A stretch of DNA of 64,000 nt. Origin: Sediminibacterium sp. TEGAF015 (GTDB lineage Bacteria; Bacteroidota; Bacteroidia; Chitinophagales; Chitinophagaceae). Shown in pieces: positions 43,167-53,091 of the stretch. The notes beneath the pieces are model-generated. The model was not told where the DNA came from and searched no databases. It was given only the letters and a program-made list of their open reading frames with translations. How positions within the stretch are numbered: the stretch's first letter is position 1; each line of letters starts with the position of its first letter. A program made the position numbers and the translations under genes. The stretch is taken from the NCBI RefSeq assembly GCF_025997995.1, contig NZ_AP026683.1, positions 1,116,501 to 1,180,500 on the forward strand, written 5' to 3'.

Positions 43167-46136
43167 TTAGAATACGTTCCAGCCAAAGCTTACATAGTAT
43201 AAACCTCCGATCTGTACGTTTCCAAATCCATTGTAGTAGTATTTGTTGAAGATATTGGTTCCACCTACTTTAATTAAAGACTTGATGCTTGGCAATTTAT
43301 AGCTAACCATTGCATCAACAGTTTTGTAAGAAGGGACCTGACCTACAGCGAAAGTACCTTCGTAGTTAAAGGAATCTACCCATCTGTAAGTAATATTAAA
43401 GCCATAACGACCATCTTTTCCAAATCCGCTGTTTGAAAACCCTGCATTGAAGCGGTATTTAGGCGTATTGAAATAAGATACAAAACCTACTGGAAGCTCG
43501 CCAATTACATCAGAATATAAATTGGCGTTTACAGAGAAGTTTTTAGGCATTAAATACTCTAATGAAGCACCCCAACCTTTTACATCAACAGAACCCGGTG
43601 CGTTGGTAGAAATGCTGTAAGCAATTCTGGTATTCGCATTTAAAAGGTTCAATGGGCTTGGAGGTAATCCGGCTCTTGCCTGAATTACAGTAACACCACT
43701 CAAGAAGTCTTTGTAACGTGCTTGGTATGCATATACATCAATCAACAAGCGCTTTCCAATCAATCCCTTGTAACCAACTTCAAATGAAGTGGTAGACTCT
43801 GGCTTGAATTCGCCAAACTGCTGTTGTTGCAATAATCCTGGATTAGGTGCGCCAGCTAAAGCACTTGCACCGAATGCCTGAACACTCGCTAGAGTATAAG
43901 CAGGATTTCCGTTGAAATTGTAGAAATCTCTCAACTGAGGCAAACCTCCCATCAAACGAGTGCCACCACCTACAAGTAGGTTAATCCACTGGTTCTGTGT
44001 AGTTGGGAAACGATAAGCTGTTTGGTAAGAGAAACGCAAGTTATGATCCTGAGCCAACTTGATAACCGCAGAAACTCTTGGAGTGAAACGGCCTTTGAAG
44101 TTGGTATTTTTATCGTAACGTCCGGAAGCTGTAATCTTTAAACGATCTCCGAACATTTTTTGTGAAATCTGTAAGTATGCACCAGTCTCAGTAATATTAA
44201 TATTACCAGCAGTATCTGCAAATAAGGTTCCCTGAGAATTCAGACTAAACTGACGGATATTTCCACCAATCATTAAATCTGTTCCTTTTTCAGTTAAACC
44301 TAAGTCATCAGACAGGTTGTATTGCGCTTCCAGACTCTTTAAAGTAGTTCTGTCAACAAATAAACCACCTCCCTGAGAAATTGGCGTATTAGCAATTTGC
44401 TGGAACAATGGATTATTACCAATAAAACCACCTGGTCTTCCCTGATCAGCAACACTTCTTGCAGCGTTCAGAATATTCATTCTGTTGGCAGCAACTACAC
44501 CCGGAGCTGAAGTTTGTGCAGCAGCCAATGCAGCTGTAGGTGTAAGCCCTGCACCTAAACCGGCAGCATACCCACCAGCCAATGCAGCAATATAGGTACC
44601 AATAGCTCCGCTGGAAGCAGAACCAACTGTAGCACCTACGAATTGAGGAAACCACTGCGTAGCACTTGGCTTCCATGCTTCGTTAAATAAACGGGTAGCA
44701 ATGGTTGAGTTGAAAGAACCACCGGAATTTTCACGAGTCGTATAGGCTCTTACATACCAGTTCTTGGCTTTCAATTCAAATTTATATTGACCCATTTTTA
44801 AATCCTTCAAAGAGTAACGGTCACTACCTGTGTAAACGGTATTACCCATACCCCAGTACCCAGCAAATATGGCTTCAATTTTGTCATTGATTTTGTAGTG
44901 TAATGCACCACTCAATTTAACATTCAACGTTGTTGGATTAACCACCTGATTTTCATTGTAACCAGTTCTGGAAACAAATAAAGGAGAGTTAGCAAAAGAA
45001 CCTAAAACGGCTGATGAAGGAATAGGTGTAGGAGTTGCGATACCAGGGAATGTTCCTGCTGGTAATAAAGCCAAAAAAGGATTGGTAGCAATTACACCCG
45101 CAAAAGCAGAACGTAAATCAGCATTGGTTTCATCACCATATAAGTTAACACCATCATAGTTCGGGTCTGTTAAACGGTTACCTGGAACTACGTTTCCGTT
45201 AGGGCTTGCAGATAATGGTGAACGCAAATAGTTGCTTTCATTATTAGCTAACCAGTCTTGCGCTTGTACAAACTGAAGGTTCATTTTGTACGCCCACTTA
45301 TCATTGATTTTTTTTGCATAACGAACGCTCCAGTCATAATAAGGAGATCTTGGACGTTGTTTGTTATCGATATGGTTTACACCAGATTTAATCTGGAAAC
45401 TCAAACCCTGATATTTGAAAGGACTCTTACTGTTGATTAACAAAGTACCATTGGTACCGCCAGGACCGTACAATGCAGAAGATGCACCTTGTAACAATTC
45501 CATGTTTTCAACATCAAGTTCAGTCAAACCAATGACATTACCTACAGAGAAATTCAAACCAGGTGCCTGGTTATCCATACCATCCACAATCTGGTTCAAT
45601 CTTGTATTACCACTACTATTGAATCCACGGGTACCTACACTGGTAAAAGTTAAACTGGCAGAAACAACGTCTACCCCTTTTAAAGTGGCAATCATGTCAT
45701 AATAGTTAGCAGCAGGTGCATTTCTGATGGCTGCAGGTCCGATTCTTTCAATTGAAACGGGAGATTCAAGAATACGCTCAGGCACTCTTGATGCAGATAC
45801 AACAATCTCATCACCCAGTGTAAAAGCTGTTTCCAGCTCCACAACTATATCCTGATTGTTTTCCTTTACAACAACTTCTTTGGCGGCGTAACCTACAGAA
45901 GAAATTACAAGGGTGAAAGGTAATTTTTGAACAGTGGAGAATTTAAAACTCCCTTTGTCATCGGTATAAGTACCAGCGGCACCTCCTTTAACTGAAATTG
46001 AAACCGCAGAAAGGAGTTCCTTGGTCTTTCCATTTTTTACACTGCCTGAAACGGTTGTCTGTTGGGCCATTACTGATATACTCAATAAAAGCGCAAGGAA
46101 AGACAGGCCGAAATAGGGGGCTAATAGTCTTCTCAT
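43167..46136 (-). CDS. TonB-dependent receptor with N-terminal carboxypeptidase-like domain
   Basis: A 989-residue protein. Signal peptide to about residue 24 (ending SVMAQ), a CarboxypepD-like beta-sandwich (about 27-110: TVSGSVKNGKTKELLSAVSISVKGG), then a plug domain (GDEIVVSASRVPERILESPVSIERI, GVDVVSASLTFTSVGTRGFNSSG, LLQGASSALYGPGGTNGTLLI) and a beta-barrel. Around residues 480-560 there is an Ala/Gly-rich low-complexity loop (IAALAGGYAAGLGAGLTPTA). There is no adjacent SusD gene, so it is not a typical SusCD pair. Ligand unknown. Confidence 0.9.
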   Translation of the reverse strand: MRRLLAPYFGLSFLALLLSISVMAQQTTVSGSVKNGKTKELLSAVSISVKGGAAGTYTDDKGSFKFSTVQKLPFTLVISSVGYAAKEVVVKENNQDIVVELETAFTLGDEIVVSASRVPERILESPVSIERIGPAAIRNAPAANYYDMIATLKGVDVVSASLTFTSVGTRGFNSSGNTRLNQIVDGMDNQAPGLNFSVGNVIGLTELDVENMELLQGASSALYGPGGTNGTLLINSKSPFKYQGLSFQIKSGVNHIDNKQRPRSPYYDWSVRYAKKINDKWAYKMNLQFVQAQDWLANNESNYLRSPLSASPNGNVVPGNRLTDPNYDGVNLYGDETNADLRSAFAGVIATNPFLALLPAGTFPGIATPTPIPSSAVLGSFANSPLFVSRTGYNENQVVNPTTLNVKLSGALHYKINDKIEAIFAGYWGMGNTVYTGSDRYSLKDLKMGQYKFELKAKNWYVRAYTTRENSGGSFNSTIATRLFNEAWKPSATQWFPQFVGATVGSASSGAIGTYIAALAGGYAAGLGAGLTPTAALAAAQTSAPGVVAANRMNILNAARSVADQGRPGGFIGNNPLFQQIANTPISQGGGLFVDRTTLKSLEAQYNLSDDLGLTEKGTDLMIGGNIRQFSLNSQGTLFADTAGNINITETGAYLQISQKMFGDRLKITASGRYDKNTNFKGRFTPRVSAVIKLAQDHNLRFSYQTAYRFPTTQNQWINLLVGGGTRLMGGLPQLRDFYNFNGNPAYTLASVQAFGASALAGAPNPGLLQQQQFGEFKPESTTSFEVGYKGLIGKRLLIDVYAYQARYKDFLSGVTVIQARAGLPPSPLNLLNANTRIAYSISTNAPGSVDVKGWGASLEYLMPKNFSVNANLYSDVIGELPVGFVSYFNTPKYRFNAGFSNSGFGKDGRYGFNITYRWVDSFNYEGTFAVGQVPSYKTVDAMVSYKLPSIKSLIKVGGTNIFNKYYYNGFGNVQIGGLYYVSFGWNVF

Positions 46137-46270
46137 ATTGGCTATTTTAGTTTGAATTGTAAAGCAAAATAATGTATGTTCCCCTCACATAAAAATTTAA
46201 TTTGAACAATAAATCAGCGGTTTGTGGACAAATTTTGACGGAGTGGGTAGGTTTTAGAAAAATAGCTGTC

Positions 46271-46278
46271 TACTTTTG
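46271..46278 (+). promoter_or_regulatory. Promoter -7 element of purC, 4 nt from the start codon
   Basis: TACTTTTG (TAnnTTTG) is separated from ATG 46283 by GGAA, implying a leaderless transcript. This also favours 46283 over the in-frame codon at 46202. Confidence 0.55.
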
Positions 46279-46282
46279 GGAA

Positions 46283-47209
46283 ATGGCACAGTATAATTTC
46301 CCCAATCAGACTGGTTTTTATAAAGGCAAAGTGAGAGATGTTTATTCCATTGGCAGCCAATTGCTGGTGATGGTGGCCAGTGACCGGATTTCCGCTTTTG
46401 ATTTTATTTTACCCAGAACAATCCCTTATAAAGGTCAGGTATTGAATCAAATTGCAGCATATATGCTGAAACAGACTGCAGATATCTGTCCCAACTGGTT
46501 AATAGATTCACCCGCTCCCCATGTTTCCATTGGGAGAAAGTGTGAGCCGTTTAAAATAGAAATGGTAGTTAGAGGTAATCTGGTTGGCCATGCCTGGCGA
46601 ACATATCAGTCCGGAAACCGAATGATTTGCGGGGTTGCCATGCCTGAAGGGTTAAAGGAAAATGATTTTTTCCCTACCCCATTAATAACACCTTCCACAA
46701 AAGCAGCAGAAGGACACGATGAAGACATTTCCAAAGAAGACATTATTGCCGGGGGATTGGCAACCGCCGAAGAGTGGAATGTGCTCGAGAAATATGCATT
46801 GGCCTTGTTTCAGAGAGGAAAAGAGATTGCAGCCAAAAGAGGATTGATATTGGCCGATACAAAATATGAATTTGGCAAATTGGGAGATACCATTTATCTA
46901 ATGGATGAAATTCACACCCCTGATTCATCCCGCTATTTTTATGCAGACCAGTTTGAGGAAAAACAAATTCGCGGAGAAAGACAAATTCAGTTGAGCAAGG
47001 AGTTTGTAAGGGAATGGTTGATCGCCAACAATTTTATGGGTAAGGAAGGACAAACCGTTCCTGCAATGAGCGATGAATGGATACAAACCATCAGCAAAAG
47101 ATATATTGAATTGTATGAGAAAGTAATCGGCGAATCTTTCCAGCCACAGGATTTTACAAAAGAAGAAACTTACAGTGCGGTGATCCAGTCACTCGGAAAA
47201 ATACAATAA
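46283..47209 (+). CDS. purC: Phosphoribosylaminoimidazole-succinocarboxamide synthase
   Basis: A 308-residue SAICAR synthase of de novo purine synthesis, in the longer eukaryote/yeast-like form. Signatures are GFYKGKVRDVYSIG, VASDRISAFDFILPRTIPYKGQVLNQ, PFKIEMVVRGNLVGHAWRTYQSG, ADTKYEFGK and LMDEIHTPDSSRYF. The frame is open upstream to 46202, but the family N-terminus begins near MAQYNFPNQTGFYKGK and a promoter element sits directly before it, so ATG 46283 is preferred. Confidence 0.94.
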   Translation: MAQYNFPNQTGFYKGKVRDVYSIGSQLLVMVASDRISAFDFILPRTIPYKGQVLNQIAAYMLKQTADICPNWLIDSPAPHVSIGRKCEPFKIEMVVRGNLVGHAWRTYQSGNRMICGVAMPEGLKENDFFPTPLITPSTKAAEGHDEDISKEDIIAGGLATAEEWNVLEKYALALFQRGKEIAAKRGLILADTKYEFGKLGDTIYLMDEIHTPDSSRYFYADQFEEKQIRGERQIQLSKEFVREWLIANNFMGKEGQTVPAMSDEWIQTISKRYIELYEKVIGESFQPQDFTKEETYSAVIQSLGKIQ

Positions 47210-47238
47210 GGCAGGATTAAATCTCCTGCCCTTTTTCT
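47210..47238. terminator. Terminator between purC and trhO
   Basis: GGCAGGA (47210-47216) / TCCTGCC (47224-47230) followed by a long T-rich run serves purC. The hairpin spans the 3' end of the convergent trhO gene. Confidence 0.65.
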
Positions 47239-48314
47239 TTTTTTTCCTTTACTATTTCGTCCAGCCTAGGTCTTATTCTGGCCTGGCTTTTATTGAAAAT
47301 ATTACGCCCCTTGTCTATCCCTTTTCTTATTTCAGCCTGGCGTTCCGCTGGCATATGAATAGTGTCCTTACATTCGGTACTGCAACAGCCCTCATATTTT
47401 TCGGCACAGGATGGGCATTGAATAAAAAGCAGGTGGCATCCGTCATTTTTGCAATTGGTATGGGTATCGCAAACCTCACCGCACTGATGACAATGTGCAA
47501 TAATATCCTGGGTAATCCTTTCCCCTAGCCTGTCATCAAATACAAAGTTTTTCCCAATAAATTTTGGCTCCATTTGCTGGCGCTTTATTTCATTCGCATA
47601 ATGAATAATCCCCCCTTCGAGATGATATACTTTCTCAAAACCCTTGTGCAACATAAAGGCACTGGCTTTTTCACATCTTATACCGCCTGTGCAATACATC
47701 ACCACATTCTTATCTTCTTTACCCTGCAGCATTTCTACCGCCATGGGCAATTGCTCTCTGAATGTGTCAGAAGGAATTTCAACTGCATTTGCAAAATGTC
47801 CTACTTCATACTCATAGTGATTCCGCATATCTATCACAATAGTATTCGGGTCATTCAGCATTTCATTCATCTGGGCAGCATTTAAATACTTCCCTTTGCG
47901 CTCCATAGAAAAAGCAGGGTCATCAATCCCATCCGCTACTATTTTTTCTCTCACTTTTATTTTCAACACCCAGAAACTTTTTCCCTGTGTTAATGGGTCA
48001 TTCAAACCAGCAGGATCTTCAACAGCAATATTCAATCTCAGATTTTCCAACCCGGGTATCGATTCCATAATGCTTTTAAACTCATCTATATGATGTTCAG
48101 GAACACTAATCTGTGCATTGATTCCCTCTTTGGCAACATATACCCTTCCGAACACGGAAATAGCATTGTATAGTTTGTACAGCTGATCTCTGAATTCCTG
48201 CGGATTCTGGATGGGGAAATAACGATAAAAACTAATGGTAATTCTTTTGAACGTCTCTTGCATCAAACGTTCCTTGAGCTCCTTATTGGAGACACGGTTG
48301 TGTAATACTGCCAT
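47217..48314 (-). CDS. trhO: tRNA uridine(34) hydroxylase TrhO, rhodanese-domain protein
   Basis: A 365-residue protein of the YceA/TrhO family, which adds the oxygen for 5-hydroxyuridine at tRNA position 34. It has an N-terminal acylphosphatase-like domain ([18 protein letters not shown]), a rhodanese domain ([14 protein letters not shown], then catalytic Cys in [15 protein letters not shown]) and a Cys-rich C-terminal zinc-binding part ([11 protein letters not shown]...[12 protein letters not shown]). ATG 48314 ([14 protein letters not shown]) is preferred over the one six codons upstream because the family starts there. Confidence 0.88.
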   Translation of the reverse strand: MAVLHNRVSNKELKERLMQETFKRITISFYRYFPIQNPQEFRDQLYKLYNAISVFGRVYVAKEGINAQISVPEHHIDEFKSIMESIPGLENLRLNIAVEDPAGLNDPLTQGKSFWVLKIKVREKIVADGIDDPAFSMERKGKYLNAAQMNEMLNDPNTIVIDMRNHYEYEVGHFANAVEIPSDTFREQLPMAVEMLQGKEDKNVVMYCTGGIRCEKASAFMLHKGFEKVYHLEGGIIHYANEIKRQQMEPKFIGKNFVFDDRLGERITQDIIAHCHQCGEVCDTHTNCKNDGCHLLFIQCPSCAEKYEGCCSTECKDTIHMPAERQAEIRKGIDKGRNIFNKSQARIRPRLDEIVKEKKEKGQEI

Positions 48315-48403
48315 AAAATAAATTTTAGACATAGCATTTGCTATGTTCCGTTAAACAATGGAGCTGCTTGCAGGGCAGCCAAAATTCATGGCAAAAATAC
48401 AAC

Positions 48404-50857
48404 TTATCTGCTAACAGGCAATGCAATGCGGATTCCCGAACGTTGGGTTCCTCCTTGCTCTACAGAGCGGATATAATCAACCCGAAGTATCTTGAAAATG
48501 TTTTCCAACCCAGCAAAATACTCCAGATAGTACCTTCCTTTTTCCAATAGTAGCCCATTGGCCCCAGTAACTAAAAACCAGTTTAGCTTTTTAAACCCGG
48601 GAATTTTATTGGTCAATAAACCGTTTAAATGGTATTCTATATGACCTGTTCCATACAAAGCAGCTGTATTACTGAAACGATAATATGGGGCTAATTGGAA
48701 CGAGCTGGTGAAGGGACTGGCCAAAATAACCTGGTTGCCCAGAAAATGAATCTGATCGGGTTCAAACACTTTTTTACGATGCAAAAATCCTCCTGTTGTA
48801 AATGCATATTTTAATTCGCCCGCAAGCCCCAGATTCATCTCATCAGATATATTCAGGCGCCATTTGGTATAATCTGCATCTGCACCCAATATACCTGAAA
48901 TTGCTTTGGTAACAGTTAAGGTAAAAGTAGGATAACCAGAACCTATATTCACTTTGCGATCCGGATATTCAATGTATCTGGAACCCGGAACCCATGACAG
49001 ACCTGCACTTAGCAGCAATGCCTGATGAGGCTGCATGGAACCCGCTCCTAAATCAGAAGGATAATTATTTGTAAAAGATCTGTCAGGAAAATCTTTCCAA
49101 AAAGCAATATCAGGCAGATTATGTAAAGGTCTTCTATTCTGGAATTGAAGCGTGCCCGAAAAATTTAAACCGTACCCAATACCTGCATTATAATTGATGC
49201 GCAAGAAATCTGCTTCATAAATCTTCATGAAATTCTGTTCACGTAACAGTGTATAGATTGAATTAATGGACTCAGAAATGGGAGCCGCATTGTTAAACTG
49301 AAATACTTTTTTCCCTCCTGCAATTTGCAACGACTGAAAATATTTTTTACCAAAACTATAATTCACTGCCAGCGAAGGATTGAAATGTTTATTGGCAAAG
49401 CCGTACCGGAACTCGGGAGTAATGCTTAGCGACTTTCTGCCTTCATATTGTTTTCGCCACTGAGGAGCAATCAACAAGGACCCTCCTTCCACTGTGTTGA
49501 AATTAATGGCATTAATTAAAGGATCAATTCGAAAAGTCGTTTTTTCTTTCCGTTTTGAAAATGTCTTTCCCGTAAACAATATAGCCCCAAAACTCAACTT
49601 GTTTCTTATTCTGTCAAGTGAATCCAGATAGGCAGGGGATTCTCTTACTTTTTCCAAACTGTCTTTTTTCTGGTAATCCCTAATTTCTTCTGCCAACAAT
49701 GGTAGTGGACGGATACTATCCCAATAAGCCATTGTTTTTTTATTCGCACTGTCTTCGTATTTCCGAATTACATTATTAAAGAATTTGGGTGTAAAGACTG
49801 GAGTAATATTAAACTGATTGTAAACCTGCAGAAAACTTCCAAAAAAATCGAACCCAAAGAATTTACCATAGGGATAAATCGTTTGCTGTTTAATTACCCA
49901 GTAAGATTTCAATGGAACGTACTGTTGTTGTATAAGCAATGAGTCTAGCAATTGCATTTGCTGTTCCCTTATCAGCTTCAGGTCTACACTCTGAATATGC
50001 CAGTCACTTTCAGTGATATGAATAAAGCCGGAAAAAAGTGGCTCATAATTTCTTTTTGGAATCACACGGATACGATTGATTTCCTTTCCTGATTCATAAA
50101 ATGTACCCTCGAATTTGTACCGATAAAAATTGAGCGCATTGTCAGCTATTGGAGATATAAATCCCCTAGGATTCAAACCATCTCCCAGCGATACAATATT
50201 GTCGTAGAATGAAATAATCTGAGGATTACCAAAGCCAAATCCATTGCTTCTGCCGCTGACTTTTGTTGAAACAATCTCTACTTTTTTCTGATTGGGTTCA
50301 ATCACTGAATACTTTGCAATTGTTTCAGACAGAAACAACATTTTCCTTTTACTAGTATCCCCATCCTCAAAATCTACTTTCTGTCCTAAAAAACTTTTAG
50401 GATAATTCTTAAGCTGCATTTGACCTTTTATGTACACTTCAGCTGAAAATTGTTTGATTTCAGTTGCATTTTCTTTTCTCCTAGCAATAGCATTTCGGAT
50501 GATACTATAAGCAGGATCTTCACCCCCTGTTTTTACAATAACTTCATTTAACTGATAGGTTTGATTTACCAGAAAAACATCAAGCTTTATTGGCTGATTG
50601 GCAACAACAATATTTTTTTCCTGCGATTGGTATCCAATAAATTGAAATACCAATGTATACTTGCCTGGTTCTAATAAAAGGCTGTAAAATCCATTGCTAT
50701 TAGCAGATGCTCCCTTAGTTGTTCCTTTTACCAATACCGAAGAGAATGGCAAGGGTGCTTGATTGGCTGCAGAACTTATTACGCCGGAAACAGTATTTGC
50801 CCACAGTGATAATTGAACTAGCACAAACAAAATCAGCAATACTGTCTTCTTACTCAT
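48404..50857 (-). CDS. DUF5686 outer-membrane-associated protein with carboxypeptidase-like domain
   Basis: An 817-residue protein with signal peptide (to about WAN, residue 21), a CarboxypepD-like domain (about 23-105) and a DUF5686 region (EDPAYSIIRNAIARRKENATEIKQFSAEVYIKGQMQL...ITESDWHIQSVDLKL). A long C-terminal beta-rich part probably forms an outer-membrane barrel (VEQGGTQRSGIRIALPVSR end). DUF5686 has no experimentally settled role that I know of. It is a single gene on its strand. Confidence 0.85.
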   Translation of the reverse strand: MSKKTVLLILFVLVQLSLWANTVSGVISSAANQAPLPFSSVLVKGTTKGASANSNGFYSLLLEPGKYTLVFQFIGYQSQEKNIVVANQPIKLDVFLVNQTYQLNEVIVKTGGEDPAYSIIRNAIARRKENATEIKQFSAEVYIKGQMQLKNYPKSFLGQKVDFEDGDTSKRKMLFLSETIAKYSVIEPNQKKVEIVSTKVSGRSNGFGFGNPQIISFYDNIVSLGDGLNPRGFISPIADNALNFYRYKFEGTFYESGKEINRIRVIPKRNYEPLFSGFIHITESDWHIQSVDLKLIREQQMQLLDSLLIQQQYVPLKSYWVIKQQTIYPYGKFFGFDFFGSFLQVYNQFNITPVFTPKFFNNVIRKYEDSANKKTMAYWDSIRPLPLLAEEIRDYQKKDSLEKVRESPAYLDSLDRIRNKLSFGAILFTGKTFSKRKEKTTFRIDPLINAINFNTVEGGSLLIAPQWRKQYEGRKSLSITPEFRYGFANKHFNPSLAVNYSFGKKYFQSLQIAGGKKVFQFNNAAPISESINSIYTLLREQNFMKIYEADFLRINYNAGIGYGLNFSGTLQFQNRRPLHNLPDIAFWKDFPDRSFTNNYPSDLGAGSMQPHQALLLSAGLSWVPGSRYIEYPDRKVNIGSGYPTFTLTVTKAISGILGADADYTKWRLNISDEMNLGLAGELKYAFTTGGFLHRKKVFEPDQIHFLGNQVILASPFTSSFQLAPYYRFSNTAALYGTGHIEYHLNGLLTNKIPGFKKLNWFLVTGANGLLLEKGRYYLEYFAGLENIFKILRVDYIRSVEQGGTQRSGIRIALPVSR

Positions 50858-50874
50858 AAGTTATATTGTAAATA

Positions 50875-50912
50875 CAAAAAAAGCCCCAATCACTGATAAT
50901 TCAGGTTGGGGC
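50875..50912 (-). terminator. Terminator of the ferredoxin-ddl-PASTA-rhodanese operon
   Basis: GCCCCAA (50883-50889) / TTGGGGC (50906-50912), extended inside by CTGA/TCAG. On the minus strand it is followed by a run of seven or more T. It lies right after the rhodanese gene. Confidence 0.85.
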
Positions 50913-50934
50913 ATTATAAAATGATGTTAATATA

Positions 50935-51243
50935 TTATCCTTTTATTCGATCCTGCCAAGCAAGCATTCCTCCGGTTACATTTATCAGATTGGAAAAGCC
51001 TGCAGTTTCTAGTATCAAGCAAGCCTGGCCACTCCTGTTTCCACTTCTGCAATAAATAAATATGGGCTCGTTTTTCAAATGTTCTATTTCATCCAACTGC
51101 ATTGTCTGAATATGTCCCAATGGTACATGTAAACCGCCAATGTTGAAATCAGCCCTTTCATGGGGTTCTCTCACATCTACTAAATTGATAGTTTCACCGC
51201 TATCCAGCTTTACTTTTAATTCTTCTACAGTAATCGTTTGCAT
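50935..51243 (-). CDS. Single-domain rhodanese-like sulfurtransferase
   Basis: A 102-residue rhodanese domain: INLVDVREPHERADFNIGG, then the active-site loop IYCRSGNRSGQAC with Cys as the persulfide carrier, and NVTGGMLAWQDR at the end. It is cytosolic with no signal peptide. It is 9 nt downstream of the PASTA gene in the same operon; a functional link to cell-wall synthesis is not evident. Confidence 0.88.
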   Translation of the reverse strand: MQTITVEELKVKLDSGETINLVDVREPHERADFNIGGLHVPLGHIQTMQLDEIEHLKNEPIFIYCRSGNRSGQACLILETAGFSNLINVTGGMLAWQDRIKG

Positions 51244-51252
51244 ACAATATTT

Positions 51253-52071
51253 TTAAGGATGATGATTTACGGTGTCTTTTACAGGTGCCTGCTCACTAAT
51301 GTAAAGGTCGACTAATTGTCCGGATCTGATTTTATTTTTTGTGGGATTACCATCAGCCCCAAGCGCATCACTCCAAAGCGGAGGATTTTGTCTGATAATG
51401 AATGCTGATGATGAGTCCTTTATTGATCCGGCAGCAATTATAGATCCAATATTAATATTCATTCCTACCAAAGTAGCTCTTGCCTGTTCTAGTGTAAGCC
51501 CAACCAAATCAGGCATTTCCAGTTCATCTCCACCAATACCGCTACCCAATACCAAATTGATGATGGTACCAATAGGGACTTTTTGCCCCGGCTTTACGGG
51601 CGTACCATTCATTAATTGTTCTAAAACAGCATTGCGGGCTATATCAGGTTTATAGGTCACAAACCCTAATTTTAAACCAAGACTTTGTAAATACATTTCT
51701 GCACTTCTAATAGAGAACCCAGTGAGATTGGGCATTTCTACCTGCGGAGGAATGGTTCTGTTTAAAGTTAAATAAACCCGTCTGCCGGTTTTAACAATGG
51801 CATCTGCTTCAGGAGACTGTCTAATCACAGCCTGTTTGGCAATGGTATCTATATATACAGAATCCTGAATAACAACTTCAAAACCCTGGTCTTCCAATAA
51901 TTTCTGCGCAGCAATAATATGCTGACCGGCAACATTGGGAACTTTTTCGAATTTTCCATAACCCGTAATCCAGTCAAGTGATCCAAAAAAAAGGAGTATC
52001 AACAACAGAATTATCCCTATTCCTGTTACTATATTTATCCAAAGCGGTTTATCTGTGATGAACTTAAACAC
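51253..52071 (-). CDS. Membrane-anchored protein with three PASTA domains
   Basis: A 272-residue protein with a short cytoplasmic N-terminus, one transmembrane helix (about 12-35) and three extracytoplasmic PASTA repeats (about 42-108, 110-182, 184-262). Each starts with a PNLxG or PNVAGQ-type phrase (VPNVAGQHIIAAQKLL, MPNLTGFSIRSAEMYL, MPDLVGLTLEQARATL). PASTA domains bind peptidoglycan fragments in Ser/Thr kinases and PBPs, but no kinase or transpeptidase domain is attached here. The start is GTG. It lies 23 nt after ddl, which points to a role around cell-wall assembly. Confidence 0.87.
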   Translation of the reverse strand: MFKFITDKPLWINIVTGIGIILLLILLFFGSLDWITGYGKFEKVPNVAGQHIIAAQKLLEDQGFEVVIQDSVYIDTIAKQAVIRQSPEADAIVKTGRRVYLTLNRTIPPQVEMPNLTGFSIRSAEMYLQSLGLKLGFVTYKPDIARNAVLEQLMNGTPVKPGQKVPIGTIINLVLGSGIGGDELEMPDLVGLTLEQARATLVGMNINIGSIIAAGSIKDSSSAFIIRQNPPLWSDALGADGNPTKNKIRSGQLVDLYISEQAPVKDTVNHHP

Positions 52072-52094
52072 TTGCTATTATTGGTTTAGGAAAA

Positions 52095-53075
52095 TTATTG
52101 AAAAGCTTGCTCAATTACTGCGGAGTAAAAATCGGTCAGGCTCATCCCCATTGCTCTTACTTGCTGCGGAATTACAGAAGCATCACTTTGACCCGGAACC
52201 GTATTTACTTCCAGCATAAAAGGTTTCTGCTGTTTTTCTTCGTATATAAAATCAACCCTAACAACTCCTCTGCAATTAAAGATTTCATATACCCTTTTAG
52301 CTGCTGCTTCCAATGCCGCTTTCATTGATTCATCAATGAGGGCAGGAGTTGTTTCTACACTTTTCCCCTGATACTTGGCTTCAAAATCAAAGAATTCATT
52401 TTGTGTAGTTATTTCTGTTATTGGCAAAACTTTAATAATCCCGTCTTGCTTAAAAACACCAATGGTAAATTCTCTTCCTCCAATAAACTCTTCCACCAAA
52501 ATCTGATGGTCTTCCTTAAAAGCTTTGGCTATGGCAGGTTCTAATTCTTCTGCGCTGGTAACTTTGCTCATCCCTATACTGCTTCCGCCGTTATTGGGCT
52601 TAACAAACAATGGCAATTGCAGTTTTGATAGTATTTCGCTTACCGGAACATATGTGTGGCTGAACAAATGCATGGACTTAGCCACAGCTATACCACCGAA
52701 TGATGCCACAGCAACTGTATATCGCTTGTTCATGGTTAAAGCAGACGTGGCTGCGTCGCAGCTGGTATAGGGTAAACCAATCAAATCAAAATATCCCTGC
52801 AATTTCCCGTCTTCTCCCGGTGTGCCATGAATACACATTAATGCCACATCAAATACCACTTTTTCATTGTTCTCCAGAATGGAAAAATCAGCTTTGTTCA
52901 CCGGCAGTTTTTCGCCTGAAGCAGATGCATACCACCAACCTGTTGCATTGATGTCAATCTTATACACATCATACTTGGATCGGTCAACATGATTACCTAC
53001 CGTTAAGGCACTCTTGTAACTAATTTGTGCTTCTCCGCTTAAACCACCTGTAACCAGTGCTACTTTTCGCTTCAT
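52095..53075 (-). CDS. ddl: D-alanine--D-alanine ligase
   Basis: A 326-residue ATP-grasp ligase making D-Ala-D-Ala for peptidoglycan. Signatures are VTGGLSGEAQISYKSA at the N-terminus, CIHGTPGEDGKLQGYFDLIGLPYTSCDAATSALTMNK, VKPNNGGSSIGMSKV and MLEVNTVPGQSDASVIPQQ. The Tyr/Lys positions of the omega loop were not checked. It is the second gene of an operon running from the ferredoxin to the rhodanese gene. Confidence 0.94.
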   Translation of the reverse strand: MKRKVALVTGGLSGEAQISYKSALTVGNHVDRSKYDVYKIDINATGWWYASASGEKLPVNKADFSILENNEKVVFDVALMCIHGTPGEDGKLQGYFDLIGLPYTSCDAATSALTMNKRYTVAVASFGGIAVAKSMHLFSHTYVPVSEILSKLQLPLFVKPNNGGSSIGMSKVTSAEELEPAIAKAFKEDHQILVEEFIGGREFTIGVFKQDGIIKVLPITEITTQNEFFDFEAKYQGKSVETTPALIDESMKAALEAAAKRVYEIFNCRGVVRVDFIYEEKQQKPFMLEVNTVPGQSDASVIPQQVRAMGMSLTDFYSAVIEQAFQ

Positions 53076-53091
53076 CTGATATATTGTGCAA

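Noticed and set aside
44446..44676. Cys/Tyr-rich 76-codon frame inside the large TonB receptor gene
   Set aside because: It is an alternative-frame shadow of the Ala/Gly-rich loop of the receptor.
46202..46282. Upstream start for purC
   Set aside because: The extra 27 residues are outside the family, and a promoter -7 element lies between the two start codons.
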